38,940 nt of DNA from an uncultured Chloroflexus sp. (GTDB lineage: Bacteria; Chloroflexota; Chloroflexia; Chloroflexales; Chloroflexaceae): NCBI RefSeq assembly GCF_937951745.1, contig NZ_CALFBQ010000092.1, positions 1-38,940 of the forward strand, in the 5' to 3' direction. Of this stretch, positions 17,573-25,649 are shown one piece after another. A program made the position numbers and the translations under genes. Position 1 is the stretch's first letter. Every line of letters begins with the position of its first letter. Under the pieces are notes generated by a model, which searched no databases, was not told where the DNA came from, and saw only the letters and a list, made by a program, of their open reading frames with translations.

Positions 17573-18082
17573 TTAGCGCACAGTTTCCCAGACCAGATGC
17601 GCCAATTCGGGCAAGATGAGGCGGTTCATCCCGAGCTGAACCGCGTTAGGCGAACCGGGCAGGCAGAAGATGAGCGTTCTGCCAAAGACGCCGGCGGTTG
17701 CGCGCGAAAGCATCGCTGCTGGCCCAATCTCGGCAAATGACAACATGCGAAACAGTTCGCCAAAACCGGGCAACCGTTTTTCCAGCAAGGTGTCAATCGC
17801 TTCGAAGGTACTATCGCGCCGGGCGATACCGGTGCCGCCATTGGTGATAATCACTTTGCACCCTTCAGCGGCAAAACGACGCACCATCTCGACGATTTGC
17901 GCCGGCTCATCTCGCACCACGGCATATTGTACCACATTGTGACCAGCTTGCGTCAGTGCCGTACAGATGGAGCGACCGCTCTCGTCGGTCGCTTCGGTGC
18001 GGCTGTCGCTTATCGTCAGTACCGCGCATGGAATTGATGCCGTCTGCATCGCCGCTGCCTGACGGTGTTCTTGATGTCCCAT
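17573..18082 (-). CDS. moaB: Molybdenum cofactor biosynthesis protein MoaB/MogA family
   Basis: The protein has 169 residues. It has the molybdopterin-binding fold: AVLTISDSRTEATDESG, the NGGTGIARRDSTFEA motif that binds molybdopterin or drives adenylylation, and CLPGSPNAVQLGM near the end. The start has AAGGAA seven bases upstream; an in-frame ATG at 18049 would remove an 11-residue leader. MogA/MoaB-type enzymes activate molybdopterin before metal insertion. No other cofactor genes are close. It lies about 80 bp upstream of the V4R gene on the same strand. Confidence 0.88.
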   Translation of the reverse strand: MGHQEHRQAAAMQTASIPCAVLTISDSRTEATDESGRSICTALTQAGHNVVQYAVVRDEPAQIVEMVRRFAAEGCKVIITNGGTGIARRDSTFEAIDTLLEKRLPGFGELFRMLSFAEIGPAAMLSRATAGVFGRTLIFCLPGSPNAVQLGMNRLILPELAHLVWETVR

Positions 18083-18175
18083 AGTACGGTTCCTTGCCGT
18101 TTATAGATCTGCTGTATCCTACCATAATTTGGCCGGTTGTGTCCAATGATCTTGCGATTGTCGAATGGTGTCGAG

Positions 18176-18345
18176 ACTCTAAGGATAGGTGTCACACCTA
18201 CCCCGGCTGTTCCCCGTCGGTTAAATACCAAACGGCCGGGCGGGGTCATACCCGTCCTGACTGTATTGCAGGCGGTCGGGTGGGTGTTAACCCTGTCCCG
18301 CTTGTATCGGAGGCGGTCGGGCGGGTGTCGCACCTGCCTCTACCG
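18176..18345. repeat. Tandem array of imperfect hairpin repeats
   Basis: Units sharing a GGCGGTCGGG(T/C)GGGTGT core start at 18271 and 18312 (41-bp period). A related unit starts near 18234 and a more diverged one near 18181. Each can fold back on itself: GGTGT...ACACC near 18187-18199, and GGGTGT followed by ACCC or CACC in the others. The element at 15300-15322 is of the same type. The array lies in the gap between divergent genes, before the promoter at 18392. Confidence 0.55.
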
Positions 18346-18391
18346 TTTCTTATCGTGTCGGATACGTGGCGATCTACGCTCCTTTAGCGGC

Positions 18392-18420
18392 TTGTATTCA
18401 ATTTAGATATGTGATATATT
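18392..18420 (+). promoter_or_regulatory. Candidate sigma-70-type promoter
   Basis: TTGTAT (18392-18397), a 17-bp spacer and TATATT (18415-18420), with an extended TGA just before the -10. Transcription would start near 18427, giving a leader of about 115 nt before the gene at 18542. Confidence 0.5.
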
Positions 18421-18541
18421 CGTAATAGATCTCAATTTCCACGCAATTACAGTCGCGGCGCAGCGCATCCTCTCTTCACCGTTCTCCGGCGTGTCCGCAG
18501 AACTAAGATAGTGTGTTAGTGTCGGTCACGAGGAGGTGTCA

Positions 18542-18934
18542 ATGACAGCTTCCACAACGGTTGGAGTCGCTTACGATGACGTGATGGCCGTGTTGCAACG
18601 ATGCTATGACCCGTGTTGCAAAGAGCGGCAGGTGAGCGTCGTGGACATGGGGCTTGTCGAGCAGGTGCGCATTGCAGGGACGCAGGTCGATATCGACATT
18701 ATCTTGACCACCGGTTGGTGTCCATTCGCGTTGCATCTCTTGCAGATGATGGAAGAGGAGGTGAAGACGCTGCCCGGTGTCGAACAGGTGCAGGTCAATA
18801 TTACGTGGAATACGCCATGGTCGCCCGAACGGATGTCGGCATTGGCGCGTGAGCGCTTGCGCTTGCCGCTCGAGCAGCTATTGCCGCTGCGTGAGGCACG
18901 GATGCAGCATGCGCGGAAGGAGGGTGCGCAATGA
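18542..18934 (+). CDS. MIP18/DUF59 family metal-sulfur cluster assembly-like protein
   Basis: The protein has 130 residues. ATG at 18542 has AGGAGGTG two bases past its ideal gap; an in-frame GTG at 18536 lies inside that ribosome site and is rejected. The fold is shown by VSVVDMGLVEQVRI, ILTTGWCPFALHLL with the conserved cysteine, and GVEQVQVNITWNTPWSPERM. Family members (SufT, PaaD, MIP18) help build or deliver iron or iron-sulfur centres. The usual DPE motif is replaced by YDPCCKE, adding two cysteines. It overlaps the next gene in ATGA. In mycobacterial propane monooxygenase clusters a similar small protein accompanies an amidohydrolase, suggesting a metal-loading job here. Confidence 0.78.
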   Translation: MTASTTVGVAYDDVMAVLQRCYDPCCKERQVSVVDMGLVEQVRIAGTQVDIDIILTTGWCPFALHLLQMMEEEVKTLPGVEQVQVNITWNTPWSPERMSALARERLRLPLEQLLPLREARMQHARKEGAQ

Positions 18935-19935
18935 TTGACGATGCATTTGTGTTTGACGGTGTCTGTCACGTGTTTAATTTCGACAAGTCGAATGCTTTTG
19001 GTAAGCCCGGCGAGATGTTTATTGAGCATCTGTATGCCTTCCACCAAGTGCTCAACGCCCCCGGCGAGAAGACGCTCAGCCGCGAAGAGTATATGCGCGA
19101 ATGGCACGTCGATGAGATTGCGCGCATGGTCTTCGATGAGAGTCCGACTGATATGATCGTCGCGCAGCCTCTACCCCTCACCGATCTGTTCAAAGATGGC
19201 CTTTCGCCGTGGGAGCGTTGTGCTGAGATGGCTCGCCGGTATCCTGATCGGGCGATCTTTTGGGGGTCGGTCAATCCACTTGAGGGTAAGAAGGCACTCG
19301 ATCTGATGGAGATTCAGGTCAAAGAGTATGGCGCCCGTGGGTTCAAGCTCTACAATGTACGCTACGATTATGGTCAGCCATTCCCATGGCGGATGGACGA
19401 TCCGCGCGTGGCGTTTCCTGTCTTTGAAAAGGCGCTTGAGTTAGGCGTCAATATTATCGGTGTTCATAAGGGGGTGCCGCTCGGTCCGCAGCCGATTGAG
19501 CATACGCAGGCATGGGACATGGACGGCGCGGCGGCCAATTTCCCTGAGATCAACTTTATCATTTTCCACGTCGGTCTACCCTTTATTGATGAGATTTGCT
19601 GGCAGTTGGTGCGCTATCCCAATCTCTACGCTTCAATTGCTGCAACCGTCAACTTTGTCGTTCGTTCGCCGCGTGTCTTTGCCGAAACGATGGCTAAGCT
19701 GCTGTTCTGGTGTGGTGAAGACAAGATTATCTACGGTGGCGAAACACCGATCTGGCATCCGCGTGGTGCACTCAAGGCATTCTGGGAGTTTGAGCTGCCA
19801 GAGGATATTGTGCAGGGGTACGGTTGCGGTCAGTTGACTAAAGAGGCGAAGCAGAAGATTCTGGGCCTGAATCTGGCTCGCCTGCATGGGATCGATGTTG
19901 AAGCGAAGAAGCGTAGCCTCGGCTTGGCGGCGTAG
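18931..19935 (+). CDS. Amidohydrolase-2-fold protein with altered metal site
   Basis: The protein has 334 residues in an ACMSD-like TIM barrel. Its opening motif is FDGVCHVFNFD, where relatives have DxHxH, so the first histidine is replaced by V. Later strands keep histidines in IIGVHKGVPLG and IIFHVGLPF. The final strand reads YGGETPIWHP, with E where most relatives have D. It may bind metal unusually, or may have become a non-hydrolytic helper. It is coupled to the MIP18-like gene by ATGA. Relatives next to binuclear-iron monooxygenases support a maturation role, which is inference here because no oxygenase is in the window. Confidence 0.78.
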   Translation: MIDDAFVFDGVCHVFNFDKSNAFGKPGEMFIEHLYAFHQVLNAPGEKTLSREEYMREWHVDEIARMVFDESPTDMIVAQPLPLTDLFKDGLSPWERCAEMARRYPDRAIFWGSVNPLEGKKALDLMEIQVKEYGARGFKLYNVRYDYGQPFPWRMDDPRVAFPVFEKALELGVNIIGVHKGVPLGPQPIEHTQAWDMDGAAANFPEINFIIFHVGLPFIDEICWQLVRYPNLYASIAATVNFVVRSPRVFAETMAKLLFWCGEDKIIYGGETPIWHPRGALKAFWEFELPEDIVQGYGCGQLTKEAKQKILGLNLARLHGIDVEAKKRSLGLAA

Positions 19936-19947
19936 CGTGGGTTGCAG

Positions 19948-19976
19948 GCGCAAAGAGCTGCCATTGCTCTTTGCGC
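19948..19976. terminator. Bidirectional hairpin terminator
   Basis: GCGCAAAGAGC and GCTCTTTGCGC pair perfectly over 11 bp around a 7-base loop. TTTG follows on the plus strand. It lies between the ends of the convergent amidohydrolase and aroQ genes. Confidence 0.75.
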
Positions 19977-19990
19977 TTTGCCATTTACCC

Positions 19991-20446
19991 CTAAGTTGCC
20001 CCATTTTCCGGCCATCGTTCGGCTAACAGCCATTCCAGCGCCAGCAGGTAGCCGCGCCAGCCGAGGCCGGTGATCTGGCCGCGCGCAATCGGCGCGATCA
20101 CCGAGGTGTGGCGGAAGGCTTCGCGTTGGTAGACATTTGATAGGTGGACTTCAATGATCGGCGCTGAGAGCATTGCTAACGCATCACGCAACGAGAGACC
20201 ATAATGGGTCAGCGCCCCCGGATTGATAATGATGCCGAGCGCATCCCAGCCGTGCGTCTGAATGGCATCGACCAGCTCCCCTTCGTGATTGGATTGAATG
20301 CAAATCACGTTAACGCCGGCTGCTGAGCCGCGCGCCAAGAGCGCGGCGTCAATGTCGGCTAGGGTCGTGGTGCCGTAGATCTGCGGTTCGCGCCGGCCCA
20401 GCATGTTGAGGTTGGGGCCGTGAATGACTAAGATGGTTGGTGGCAT
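19991..20446 (-). CDS. aroQ: 3-dehydroquinate dehydratase, type II
   Basis: AroQ converts 3-dehydroquinate to 3-dehydroshikimate in the shikimate pathway. The 151-residue protein has all type II marks: [21 protein letters not shown] with R19 and catalytic Y24, [20 protein letters not shown], and [15 protein letters not shown] with the catalytic histidine and arginine. ATG at 20446 gives an eight-base gap to AAGAG; an ATG two codons upstream (20452) is possible. It lies 30 bp after the giant surface gene on the same strand, with a small CGGCAG/CTGCCG hairpin (20464-20479) between them, so read-through is possible. Confidence 0.94.
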   Translation of the reverse strand: MPPTILVIHGPNLNMLGRREPQIYGTTTLADIDAALLARGSAAGVNVICIQSNHEGELVDAIQTHGWDALGIIINPGALTHYGLSLRDALAMLSAPIIEVHLSNVYQREAFRHTSVIAPIARGQITGLGWRGYLLALEWLLAERWPENGAT

Positions 20447-20482
20447 CGTCATTGCTCTTTTGGCGGCAGCGTGCTGCCGTTA

Positions 20483-23400
20483 TTACCGGCTAACAACCGG
20501 AATAAAGACCGTTTCGCCAAAGATGTCTGCCCGATAGAGATAGATCATCGAGAGCCGGATACTACTGCGTTGGCTTGGGTCGCGCCGCGAGGTGGCCGTC
20601 AAGATCAAATCGTGGCGCAATGCAAATGGTTGGATCGTTGGTAGATTGACTGTGACGTTGATCCCAACATCGCTCGCGCCGCTGTTGAGCGTCACGGCGT
20701 TTGGCGTGATTGTGACGCCGAACTTGCTATCTAATCCGCTGACAGTGAGATCAAAGGTGTCGGTGTCGTTGCCAAGGTTTTCCAGCACAATCCTGCTAAA
20801 AGTCATCTGGTTTGTTGCCGCCGGAATGCCGCGCAGTTGGTCGCTGCTCAGCAAGACGCCGGTAACCAATCCAATCCGCACACTATTAAAGATGGTGCTT
20901 TTTACGTTAGTATCGGTCTGCGAAGTAGCAGTAACCCGGATGCTGCTTAGGTTGAGGCCGGCAGCTAGCCCGCCCGGCAGATTCAGCAGCACGGTGATTT
21001 CGCGGCTCTCGCCGGGGCCAAGATTGACTTCATTGGGGAAGACACGCACGTCATGTCCATCGCCTTGGATAGCGGTGATGGTGTAGGTGTCGGCGCTAAA
21101 GCCGATATTCCGTACTGTGTGGGTGATGACCGTCGTAGCGTTCGGCAATGCAATCACGTTCCGCGCCGGTTCGAGCAATACGTCGCGCAGCGCGCCGACT
21201 TGGACGATATTCTCGGCACTGGCTAACGATAATGCGCCACCGGTAGCCCGCGCTTCCACCGTGATCGAGTTACTCGTGCCGGGCGGGCTGCTAGCTGGGA
21301 TAGTTACTGTCACCGTGACCACGGTTGTACTGCCCGGTGCCAAGACGGCAGTGGTCGCTGGTGTGATAGGAGGGGTTGGCCAGCTTGGATCGGCGCTGCG
21401 CGCGATCAAGTCATAAGCGATCGTTGATGAGCCGTTGTTGCGCAGGGTATGCGTAAAGACGACCGTTCCCCCCGGTACGCTGTTAGCAGTTGTGCCTGCC
21501 GAGAGCTCAGCCCCGTCAATACTGTTTACCGTAACGCTATCAACCACCTCGGCGCTGACCGCCGGGTTGCCTTGCGATGTAGCGCGGGTGGTAGCTGTTG
21601 CTATCGTACCAGCGGCGATGCCGGTCGGAACCGTAATCTGCACCGTTACAGTGATGGTAGTGTTACGGGCGAGGACCGGAGTCGTTACTGGATCGGTTGT
21701 TGCCGTCCAACCGCTGGGCAATCCATTGAGGCTAAGGGTGAACCGATCGGGTGCGTTGCCGGTGTTGGTTAAGGTATGCGTAAAGGTGACGATCGCCCCC
21801 GGATCAGCATTGACATTGAGCGGGGTGGGCGCGAAGCTCAGATTGCGGATCGTCGTCACCGTCACCGTGGCGGTCGTACTAGCCGTGCTGTCAGGCGCAG
21901 GCGGGGTTTGGCCGCCATTGCGGGCAATCGCGCGTATTTCGACCGGCGTATCGCCGCCATCAGCAGTTGCCGGCACACTTACTTGCAGGGCATAGGTGCA
22001 GGTACTGCCATCAGCCGGTACTGGCGAGGGGCATGTGGTGCTACTGCCCACAAGGTTCCAGCCGGCAGGCAAGGGTTGCTCGAAATCAAACGGCGCCGGT
22101 GCGTTGCCGCCGTTACGCACGGTGACAGTGATGGTGGCCGTCGCGCCGGGATCAACTGGGTTGGGCGCTACCAGCGGGCTACCCACAAAGACCGGTGTAC
22201 CGCCGCCGATGACTTGTGCCGTGCCGGTAGCGGTCTGGTTGGCCGGCGGGTTAGTGCCGCCGTTGACACTGGCTTGGACGATAAAGTTGTAGAAGCCGAC
22301 CGGCTCGCTGGCGCCAGCGGTAACGGTGAGGGTGATTGGGCGCGCTTGCCCGGCGGCAAGGGTGAAGCTAGTGGCCGGAATTGCGGCAAACGTCAGGCTA
22401 GAGGCAGGCGTCGTGTTGCTTGGCGGGGTGATAATAAAGGTATCAGTGAAGTTGCCAGTATTGGTCAACACATAGCTGAATTCAACCGAGCTGGCCGGTG
22501 TCAATTGGCGGGTGGTTGGGGCAAGAGCAGTAAACTCGAAGCTGCGCACCACCGGCACGCGCACGGTATCAGTAGTGGCCGGATCGCTCTGCTCGCTAAA
22601 GACTTGTGTGCCCTGCTGACTGGTCGCGCGCACGCGGAACGAGAACGGGTAGTCGCCAGCGAGTAATGAGCTACTAGAGGGCGTATTCACCACAATGGTG
22701 AGGGTCGTGCTCGCGCCGGCGGCCAGCGTCGTGCTGCCGAACGTCGCCGAAGTGATGTTCCAACCCGCCGGCGGCGTGCCGCTGAAGATCGGCAAGCCGC
22801 TGCTGCCGTCAGGCCGGATAATGCTCAGATTACCGGTGAGTTGGCCGGTATTGGTGATGGTATGGGTAAAGGTAATAGTGTTACCGGTGCGCTCGATAAC
22901 TTGGCCGGGTGAGACGACCGGCTGGGCCGGAATGATCGTCACCGCTTGCGCAGCGGTGGTCAAGGTCACGCTATTTGAGACCGTCTGATCGCTACGAGCC
23001 GTCACTGTAGTGGTGTCGGTGTCGCCGGGGCTAGCAGTGAGCGGCACCGCCACGCCAATGACAATCTGTGTGCTACCAACCGGCGGCACCTCTACTAAGG
23101 CCGGCCCACTCGTCCAGCCGCGATTGCTATCGAGTGTCAGGCTATAAGTGCGCGTCACCGAGGCGGTATGGCTCAAAGTTAGGGTGTAGGTGGCTGTGCT
23201 ACCAAGGCTGACCGAACGGCTGGTACCGCCGGTAACGGTGAGCGTTGCGGTTGGCGTGGCGCAAGCGTCGGTGGCATTGACATCGAGCGCGTTTGAGAAA
23301 GGCGAGCTATTGCCGGTGGTAGGATTGTGGACGGTCGCCGTGATGAATCCCAGACAACCGGTTATGTTGGCGCTGAAGTTCCCGCCGGCAGTGGTGGTGA

Positions 23401-25639
23401 CACTGGTCAAGAAGACCGGCCCTTCGCGATCACGGTCGGTCACGCTCGCACTGGCAGTAAAGATTTCCACCACACAATTTGCACCGCAGCCGGTCGTGCC
23501 GGTAACAATTGGCGAACCAGCAGTAATTGGATTAAAGCTTGGTGCGGTGAGACTACCATTAGCGTTGCTGCCAAGGCTAATCCCGTCACCGTCGTTGTTT
23601 TGGGTTGTGTTGCGCGAGAGTAACACGCCAGAGATATTAGCGGCGACGAAGATGCCATGACCAATGCCAAGTCGTCCATTGCGCACCAGCCGATTGCCAA
23701 CCAGTTGATTATTGCCGCTATTGACAGTAATACCGTGGGTGGCGTTGAAGGCGGAAGTATTGCTTTGGCCGGCGAAAGCGATCAGGTTATTTTCAATCCG
23801 ATTATTGCTGCCACTGTTGAGCAGAATGCCATCTTTCCGAGTGGTCGTACCGCTAGCTGGTGTTTCACTACTCGAAGCGCGTACCCCAATGCGGTTGCCG
23901 ATGATAAGATTATTGCTCGCATTGTTAGCTAGATTGATACCGACATCAACCCCGCCGATCAGGTTATCGCGCACGGTCGTATTACTTGCGTTACTAATCC
24001 GTATACCTCGACTATCAGCCACGACCGAGCTAGCAAGTTTATCGCTACCATCAGCGCGAACGCCAAGATAGTTGCCCTGCACGGTGTTACTGTTGGCGGT
24101 GCATGTTGCGCATGGCTGGATAAGAACAGCAGCGCCTGATCCGGTTGTAGCAAAATCACCAGCAGCGATCACATTGCGATTGGCGGGGTTAGGTCCACCG
24201 ATCAGTGAATTACTGCCATTTTCGATCCACACACTCGCATCACCAGTACCGTAGCCGACGGTGGTTTGGTTAATGGTAGTCTTGGATGTTTGCGTGCCGG
24301 TTGGATCAACACCAAGATAGTTGCCGCGTACCACAGTATTTCCTGAGCGAATGCGAATGGCATTGGTACGTGCGCCGGCAATCACGTTGCCCGGCCCAAT
24401 GGTGACGCCTACACTATTGCGCCCGACGAAAATACCTTCACCACCAGTTGTTTGATTGATTGTACCATTGCCTACTGGAAACGGGTTGCCACTCGGATCG
24501 AGGGCAACGCCGATATAGTTGCCGACGATCACCGTCGGGCCGGTAGCGAATTGCGTGTCTTCAATCACTATCCCGCCGTTAGTATTGCCGCCGATATAGT
24601 TGCGTCCGCCCACCGGATCAATTGGTTCGCCAATTTCGGTATTAATGGCACCATACGTTGCGCCACCAGCAATCAAAATACCGATTCGGTTTGCGATAAC
24701 CGTTCCGGTTGCATTGACGCCGATCCAGTTGCCGACAATCCGATTGTTTCGAGGAATAGAAGGGGCATCGGCAGTCGTAGCGTTACTTAACAGCGTGATA
24801 CCGGCGGCATTGGGTCCGGTATAACCGCCGATCAGATTACCGCTGATCAGCGTGTCACGTGCATAGCTTTCGAGTGAAATGCCGCCGAGATTGCCCGATG
24901 AGGGGGTAACATCTAAGCGAGCATCACCGCTGATGGTGGTACCAATGTAGTTACCAAGAATCTGATTACCGCTGAGTACTGTATTGCTCGACACATTGAC
25001 AACACCAATATCAGCAATCTCGTTGCCGCTGATCACATTGCGATCCGCCGGATCGCCGGTACCGATCCGGTTGTTGCTCGCACCATCATTAAGCAGAATA
25101 CCGTAACCGGTGTTTGGCTCCGGTGAGCCGTTGAGGTGACCGATCCAGTTGTTGGCAATGAGGTTATTTTGAGCATTATTCCGCACATAAATGCCCGATC
25201 CGCCCGCCGAGACAAGAGAGGTACCACGGCTAAAGCGAATAATCACCAGTCCGCGAATCACATTGTTGTTGGAAGCGATGACCAAGCCATGGGCCGGAAT
25301 AAGGGATGTACTTGCGGTCAATTGTTCACCGCTAATAATAACGCTATGCCCATTCCCGCCGTCAATCGTGGTATTGCCTTCGGTGAGTGGCGGCAGTCCG
25401 GTGTTTTGTACATAAATCGTTCCGCTGACGCTAAAGGTGATGGTGTCAGGCACACCATTGCTATTCGCCACATTGATCGCCTCGCGCAGCGTACAACCAC
25501 CCGGGTTAGACGTGCAAGCGCCATCGTCCGTGTCGGCCAGTGAATTAACGACGAATGAAGCAGCCAGTGCCGGTTTGGTTGTCGGCAGCAGGCTCACAAT
25601 CAGAATGATGAGGAGGGCAAGGTGCAAATGACGGTGCAT
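20483..25639 (-). CDS. Giant secreted beta-helix protein with Ig-like repeats
   Basis: The protein has 1718 residues. It has a signal peptide (about 1-26, HLALLIILIVSLLPTTKPALA), then CTLREAINVANS, a mark of Pmp/CSLREA-type surface proteins. A long right-handed beta-helix follows to about residue 770, with repeated GNxIG and NNxIxxN motifs (for example GNWIGVNATGT and GNYLGVDPTGTQ). About eight Ig-like NEW3/DUF11-style domains then run to the end, each with a FTHTLTNTGN-like strand. It ends VFIPVVSR with no LPXTG or hydrophobic anchor. It is likely exported and surface-bound. It follows the paralogue at 25650 by 10 bases, with AGGAG spanning that gene's stop codon, so the two form one transcript. 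Confidence 0.87.
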   Translation of the reverse strand: MHRHLHLALLIILIVSLLPTTKPALAASFVVNSLADTDDGACTSNPGGCTLREAINVANSNGVPDTITFSVSGTIYVQNTGLPPLTEGNTTIDGGNGHSVIISGEQLTASTSLIPAHGLVIASNNNVIRGLVIIRFSRGTSLVSAGGSGIYVRNNAQNNLIANNWIGHLNGSPEPNTGYGILLNDGASNNRIGTGDPADRNVISGNEIADIGVVNVSSNTVLSGNQILGNYIGTTISGDARLDVTPSSGNLGGISLESYARDTLISGNLIGGYTGPNAAGITLLSNATTADAPSIPRNNRIVGNWIGVNATGTVIANRIGILIAGGATYGAINTEIGEPIDPVGGRNYIGGNTNGGIVIEDTQFATGPTVIVGNYIGVALDPSGNPFPVGNGTINQTTGGEGIFVGRNSVGVTIGPGNVIAGARTNAIRIRSGNTVVRGNYLGVDPTGTQTSKTTINQTTVGYGTGDASVWIENGSNSLIGGPNPANRNVIAAGDFATTGSGAAVLIQPCATCTANSNTVQGNYLGVRADGSDKLASSVVADSRGIRISNASNTTVRDNLIGGVDVGINLANNASNNLIIGNRIGVRASSSETPASGTTTRKDGILLNSGSNNRIENNLIAFAGQSNTSAFNATHGITVNSGNNQLVGNRLVRNGRLGIGHGIFVAANISGVLLSRNTTQNNDGDGISLGSNANGSLTAPSFNPITAGSPIVTGTTGCGANCVVEIFTASASVTDRDREGPVFLTSVTTTAGGNFSANITGCLGFITATVHNPTTGNSSPFSNALDVNATDACATPTATLTVTGGTSRSVSLGSTATYTLTLSHTASVTRTYSLTLDSNRGWTSGPALVEVPPVGSTQIVIGVAVPLTASPGDTDTTTVTARSDQTVSNSVTLTTAAQAVTIIPAQPVVSPGQVIERTGNTITFTHTITNTGQLTGNLSIIRPDGSSGLPIFSGTPPAGWNITSATFGSTTLAAGASTTLTIVVNTPSSSSLLAGDYPFSFRVRATSQQGTQVFSEQSDPATTDTVRVPVVRSFEFTALAPTTRQLTPASSVEFSYVLTNTGNFTDTFIITPPSNTTPASSLTFAAIPATSFTLAAGQARPITLTVTAGASEPVGFYNFIVQASVNGGTNPPANQTATGTAQVIGGGTPVFVGSPLVAPNPVDPGATATITVTVRNGGNAPAPFDFEQPLPAGWNLVGSSTTCPSPVPADGSTCTYALQVSVPATADGGDTPVEIRAIARNGGQTPPAPDSTASTTATVTVTTIRNLSFAPTPLNVNADPGAIVTFTHTLTNTGNAPDRFTLSLNGLPSGWTATTDPVTTPVLARNTTITVTVQITVPTGIAAGTIATATTRATSQGNPAVSAEVVDSVTVNSIDGAELSAGTTANSVPGGTVVFTHTLRNNGSSTIAYDLIARSADPSWPTPPITPATTAVLAPGSTTVVTVTVTIPASSPPGTSNSITVEARATGGALSLASAENIVQVGALRDVLLEPARNVIALPNATTVITHTVRNIGFSADTYTITAIQGDGHDVRVFPNEVNLGPGESREITVLLNLPGGLAAGLNLSSIRVTATSQTDTNVKSTIFNSVRIGLVTGVLLSSDQLRGIPAATNQMTFSRIVLENLGNDTDTFDLTVSGLDSKFGVTITPNAVTLNSGASDVGINVTVNLPTIQPFALRHDLILTATSRRDPSQRSSIRLSMIYLYRADIFGETVFIPVVSR

Positions 25640-25649
25640 AGCGCCGCTC

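Noticed and set aside
18176-18345. Possible CRISPR array
   Set aside because: Units differ, have no constant spacer pattern, and each unit folds as a hairpin; no cas genes are near.
21776-22666. Plus-strand open frames opposite the giant surface gene, and similar ones at 23190-23660 and 27876-28613
   Set aside because: They mirror low-complexity Thr/Val/Gly-rich coding repeats and carry no family signature.
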